A stretch of 64,000 nt of DNA from Bradyrhizobium algeriense (GTDB taxonomy: Bacteria; Pseudomonadota; Alphaproteobacteria; Rhizobiales; Xanthobacteraceae), in assembly GCF_003062295.1 (NCBI RefSeq), contig NZ_PYCN01000008.1:220251-284250 (forward strand). The letters are read 5' to 3'. The notes under the pieces were generated by a model. It did not search any database, was not told the origin of the DNA, and was given only the letters and a program-made list of their open reading frames with translations. A program made the translations under genes and the position numbers. Position 1 is the stretch's first letter. The number at the start of each line of letters is the position of its first letter. Positions 62,395-64,000 of this stretch are shown here, piece by piece.

Positions 62395-62408
62395 GTGATC
62401 TAGATCAA
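62395..62408. promoter_or_regulatory. FNR/FixK-type box upstream of the LivK-like gene
   Basis: On the minus strand the site reads TTGATCTAGATCAC, one base from the TTGAT-N4-ATCAA consensus. Its centre is about 67 nt from the ATG, so at -41.5 it would give a start site near 62360, about 25 nt before the start codon. Confidence 0.5.
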
Positions 62409-62598
62409 GCGCCAACAAATTGACGGCAGCGTGATCGATAGCTGGCGGCAGGCCCGAGCAGGTTCCCGCACAACGTGATGCGACAAGCGTACGCCGTCGA
62501 TCGGTTGTGTCAACGAAACCGCTTTTGTTCCCCTGGCGGCAAGCCGCCCCCTTGCACTCCCGCCGGCCACCGCGACGAAGCGGGCAGGAGAGCACATC

Positions 62599-62728
62599 AT
62601 GTTCGAATGGCTGATCGCCCTTGATCGCGGTCGTTCTGCTGATCACGATTCTCGATGATCGCCGCGATCGGGCTAACCGCCTTCTGCCGCGGTTTCCGGC
62701 AAGGATTCTCCGGGGAGATAAAGCCTGA
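62599..62728 (+). pseudogene. Small membrane protein with a +1 frameshift
   Basis: A CAGGAG site and ATG at 62599 start MFEWLIA, then the frame is lost. One base out, it continues LIAVVLLITILDDRRDRANRLLPRFPARILRGDKA to a stop at 62728, a typical short single-helix protein with a basic tail. Removing one C from the CCC at 62618-62620 restores it. It overlaps the end of the convergent YCII gene. It could be a true pseudogene or a base-call error. Confidence 0.4.
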
Positions 62729-63062
62729 TCGGGCGGATTTCGTAGACGGCGGACGGATTGACCCGGTGCAGGTCGCGCGCAATGCCAATCGCTTCCTCCT
62801 CGTCGGCGCAATTCAGCACATATAGACCCAGCAACTGCTCTTTCGTTTCGGCAAACGGCCCGTCGATGACCATTCCGGCGCCCGGACCTCGCAAGGTGCG
62901 GGCTTCTGCCGTCGCGCCCAGCCGTGCCGCCGGCCCGAGCAGCTTCTTCGCGTTCAGCCGGTCATGCACGGCCAGCAGTTCGGTCATCAGGGCCGCGTCC
63001 TCCTCCGCCGTCCAGGACGTGACCTCGGCTTCGACGTGGTAGGCCAGCATGGCGTAGAGCAT
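62673..63062 (-). CDS. YCII-related (DGPF) domain protein
   Basis: A 129-residue protein of the YCII family: MLYAMLAYHVEAEVTSW at the start, GPAARLGATAEARTLRGPGAGMVIDGPFAETKEQLLGLYVLNCADEEEA in the middle (the DGPF motif is DGPFAE) and a beta-rich end. Such proteins often pair with ECF sigma factors, but none is adjacent here. The start at 63062 follows AAGGAG. The role is unknown. Confidence 0.85.
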   Translation of the reverse strand: MLYAMLAYHVEAEVTSWTAEEDAALMTELLAVHDRLNAKKLLGPAARLGATAEARTLRGPGAGMVIDGPFAETKEQLLGLYVLNCADEEEAIGIARDLHRVNPSAVYEIRPIRLYLPGESLPETAAEGG

Positions 63063-63254
63063 CGCTTTCTCCTTTATGCGGCGGCCGGATTGGCTGCTTC
63101 CCGAGGACGTTTTGCCGCGCCCGGTCCCGACATTCCGGCGGCCCACGAAACATTCCGGAAACACGATATATCGGATTGCCCTTGAACGAGAGGTGGCGGG
63201 CTCTCGACTGATGGGCAGAACGCGAGCCAACGCACACCATTCAAGGAGACGGTC

Positions 63255-63449
63255 ATGCGACGCCAGCCTGCCACGATCATCTGCGATGCCGCCAGATTGC
63301 GTGCACCGCAGCCGGCGTCATCGCAAGCGGGCGATTGGCACGACGTCACCGGCCATCACCGCTACTACGGCAGTTCGGCCATCAATGGCGGCGAGCGCAT
63401 CGTCGAAGACCGCCGCCGCCCGCGTTTCGTCAATCTCTGCGGTTTCTGA
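63255..63449 (+). CDS. Small hypothetical protein
   Basis: A 64-residue frame with a good ribosome site (AAGGAG, 7 nt before the ATG). The product MRRQPATIICDAARLRAPQPASSQAGDWHDVTGHHRYYG... ends RRPRFVNLCGF. No family is recognised. It is divergent from the YCII gene and runs toward the minus-strand terminator at 63490. Confidence 0.45.
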   Translation: MRRQPATIICDAARLRAPQPASSQAGDWHDVTGHHRYYGSSAINGGERIVEDRRRPRFVNLCGF

Positions 63450-63489
63450 CTTCTTCGGCGAGCCGCCCGGCAAATCATCAAAGCAAATG

Positions 63490-63519
63490 AAAAAACGCGG
63501 CGGGATGGCTCCCGCCGCG
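63490..63519 (-). terminator. Intrinsic terminator of the small minus-strand unit
   Basis: A perfect 10-bp stem (CGCGGCGGGA at 63496-63505 with its complement at 63510-63519) has a 4-nt loop and six T on the minus strand. It lies 64 nt beyond the stop of the 14-codon frame at 63583. Confidence 0.85.
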
Positions 63520-63582
63520 CTCCAACTCTTGTGCTCGCTGGTCCAGGCCTGAGAGCGCCCGGAGCCAGACCTTCAAACAGGC

Positions 63583-63627
63583 CTAGCGGGCGATCCCAGC
63601 GAGGTGACAGCGCTTGGTATAAGACAC
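63583..63627 (-). CDS. 14-codon reading frame with an 18-nt perfect anti-16S ribosome site
   Basis: GTG at 63627 opens MSYTKRCHLAGIAR and a TAG at 63583-63585 closes it. Upstream, on the same RNA, AGAAAGGAGGTGATCCAG (63644-63627) is complementary to the last 18 nt of alphaproteobacterial 16S rRNA (CTGGATCACCTCCTTTCT), giving an extreme Shine-Dalgarno match with AGGAGG 7 nt before GTG. A promoter and terminator frame the unit. The peptide is basic with one Cys and one His. Whether the peptide, the ribosome binding or the RNA matters is unknown. Confidence 0.55.
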   Translation of the reverse strand: MSYTKRCHLAGIAR

Positions 63628-63661
63628 TGGATCACCTCCTTTCTTTGTTGATGGAAACATC

Positions 63662-63690
63662 AATATAGGCGGCGAATCGGGCCCTGTTAA
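63662..63690 (-). promoter_or_regulatory. Sigma-70-type promoter for the small minus-strand unit
   Basis: On the minus strand TTAACA (63690-63685), a spacer of exactly 17 nt and TATATT (63667-63662) form a near-consensus promoter. The predicted start is near 63655, about ten nt before the anti-16S site, which gives a transcript of about 165 nt to the terminator. Confidence 0.65.
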
Positions 63691-63788
63691 GGCCCCGGAC
63701 CGGCCGATGGACCGCTCCCCAGGATGTTCGGACCAGGGCGGCGGGGCGGGTTGAGGCCGCCTGCACGGCGTGTTAGGTCAACGCCAGC

Positions 63789-63862
63789 GCGGGTGTAGCT
63801 CAATGGTAGAGCAGCAGCCTTCCAAGCTGAATACGAGGGTTCGATTCCCTTCACCCGCTCCA
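63789..63862 (+). tRNA. tRNA-Gly (UCC)
   Basis: A clean cloverleaf: acceptor GCGGGTG/CACCCGC, D-arm GCTC..GAGC, anticodon loop CTTCCAA with TCC, T-arm GGGTTCGATTCCC and encoded CCA at 63860-63862. Confidence 0.97.
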
Positions 63863-63871
63863 TTTCATTCC

Positions 63872-64000
63872 TGTGTCCAGCCCGGAGACATAGGTAACGG
63901 GTCGTACCTAAGACATGGGTGACAACCTCGTGCCGAACGGGTTGTCGAGGGGTTGCAGGGTTTTCTGCTCCAGGTCGAAGTATCCAAGATCATAGTGCAT
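63872..64000 (-). mobile_element. End of an IS481-type insertion sequence (runs off the window)
   Basis: From about 63872 the sequence TGTGTCCAGCCCGGAGACAT looks like an IS terminal repeat. The transposase C-terminus follows on the minus strand. The element begins about 10 nt after tRNA-Gly. The other end lies beyond 64000, so boundaries and target duplication cannot be checked. Confidence 0.7.
63908..64000 (-). CDS. Transposase C-terminus, IS481-like (partial)
   Basis: The minus strand enters the window in a frame ending HYDLGYFDLEQKTLQPLDN and then PFGTRLSPMS with a stop at 63908-63910. This tail is typical of integrase-core IS481-family transposases of soil alphaproteobacteria. Only the last 30 residues are visible; the catalytic DDE domain would lie outside the window. 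Confidence 0.75.
   Translation of the reverse strand: MHYDLGYFDLEQKTLQPLDNPFGTRLSPMS

Noticed and set aside
63627..63644. Fragment of a 16S rRNA gene
   Set aside because: Only 18 nt match the 16S tail and nothing upstream resembles rRNA. The context (promoter, start codon, terminator on the other strand) makes a ribosome site the better reading.

Overview
The window looks like chromosomal DNA of a Bradyrhizobium-type alphaproteobacterium (Nitrobacteraceae). The signs are high GC, strong G/C bias at third codon positions, a Brucella/Bradyrhizobium-type Porin_2 porin, an MddA-type methanethiol methyltransferase, DUF2336, PAS_5 and FecR/CHASE2-cyclase genes, many GTG/TTG starts and families of palindromic intergenic repeats. 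This placement is inferred from protein families; no rRNA gene is present to confirm it. About 60 genes are supported, most of them ordinary chromosomal genes in short operons.

Layout. 0-3 kb: a four-gene polar amino-acid ABC importer. 3-9 kb: PAS protein, rhomboid protease, CBS protein, patatin-like lipase, a three-fold-repeat secreted protein and a nitroreductase, with a possible small RNA upstream of the rhomboid gene. 9-20.6 kb: thrS, an MFS exporter, an APC permease coupled to a secreted protein, yidD, a ClpP-fold periplasmic protein, an IscU-like scaffold, folE and hisI. 20.6-23.8 kb: a volatile-sulfur module of mddA, a TetR regulator and a hydrolase whose C-terminal glycosyltransferase half has been lost, behind a perfect 16-bp palindrome. 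24-34 kb: lytic transglycosylase, DUF2336, Hpt protein and response regulator, NAD kinase, FecR protein with CHASE2 adenylate cyclase, S10 carboxypeptidase and a TPR protein. 34-44 kb: small secreted proteins, two alpha/beta hydrolases with operator-like DNA upstream, an outer-membrane beta-barrel, a MarR regulator and a large porin with a long leader. 44-58.5 kb: tRNA-Thr, a frameshifted secreted protein, dienelactone hydrolase, Ni/Co transporter, TctC-type binding protein, methyltransferase divergent from an AraC regulator, a likely lipid-modification operon (Mpo1-like, epimerase, ICMT), paired lipase-like proteins, a sulfatase and rlmB.

58.7-64 kb is the accessory end. tRNA-Tyr is followed by repeats, a lower-GC orphan membrane protein, a multiply broken pseudogene, a LivK-like binding protein behind an FNR/FixK-type box, a YCII protein, tRNA-Gly and the end of an IS481-type element. 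Just before tRNA-Gly lies the most unusual object in the window: a self-contained minus-strand unit of about 165 nt with a consensus promoter, a Shine-Dalgarno region complementary to the last 18 nt of 16S rRNA, a 14-codon reading frame and an intrinsic terminator.

Two themes recur. Anaerobiosis-type boxes (TTGAT-N4-ATCAA-like) precede a hydrolase and a LivK-like gene, which fits a micro-oxic lifestyle. Several genes are also broken by 1-2 nt indels inside homopolymers or dinucleotide tracts, so real decay must be separated from assembly error before these are called pseudogenes.
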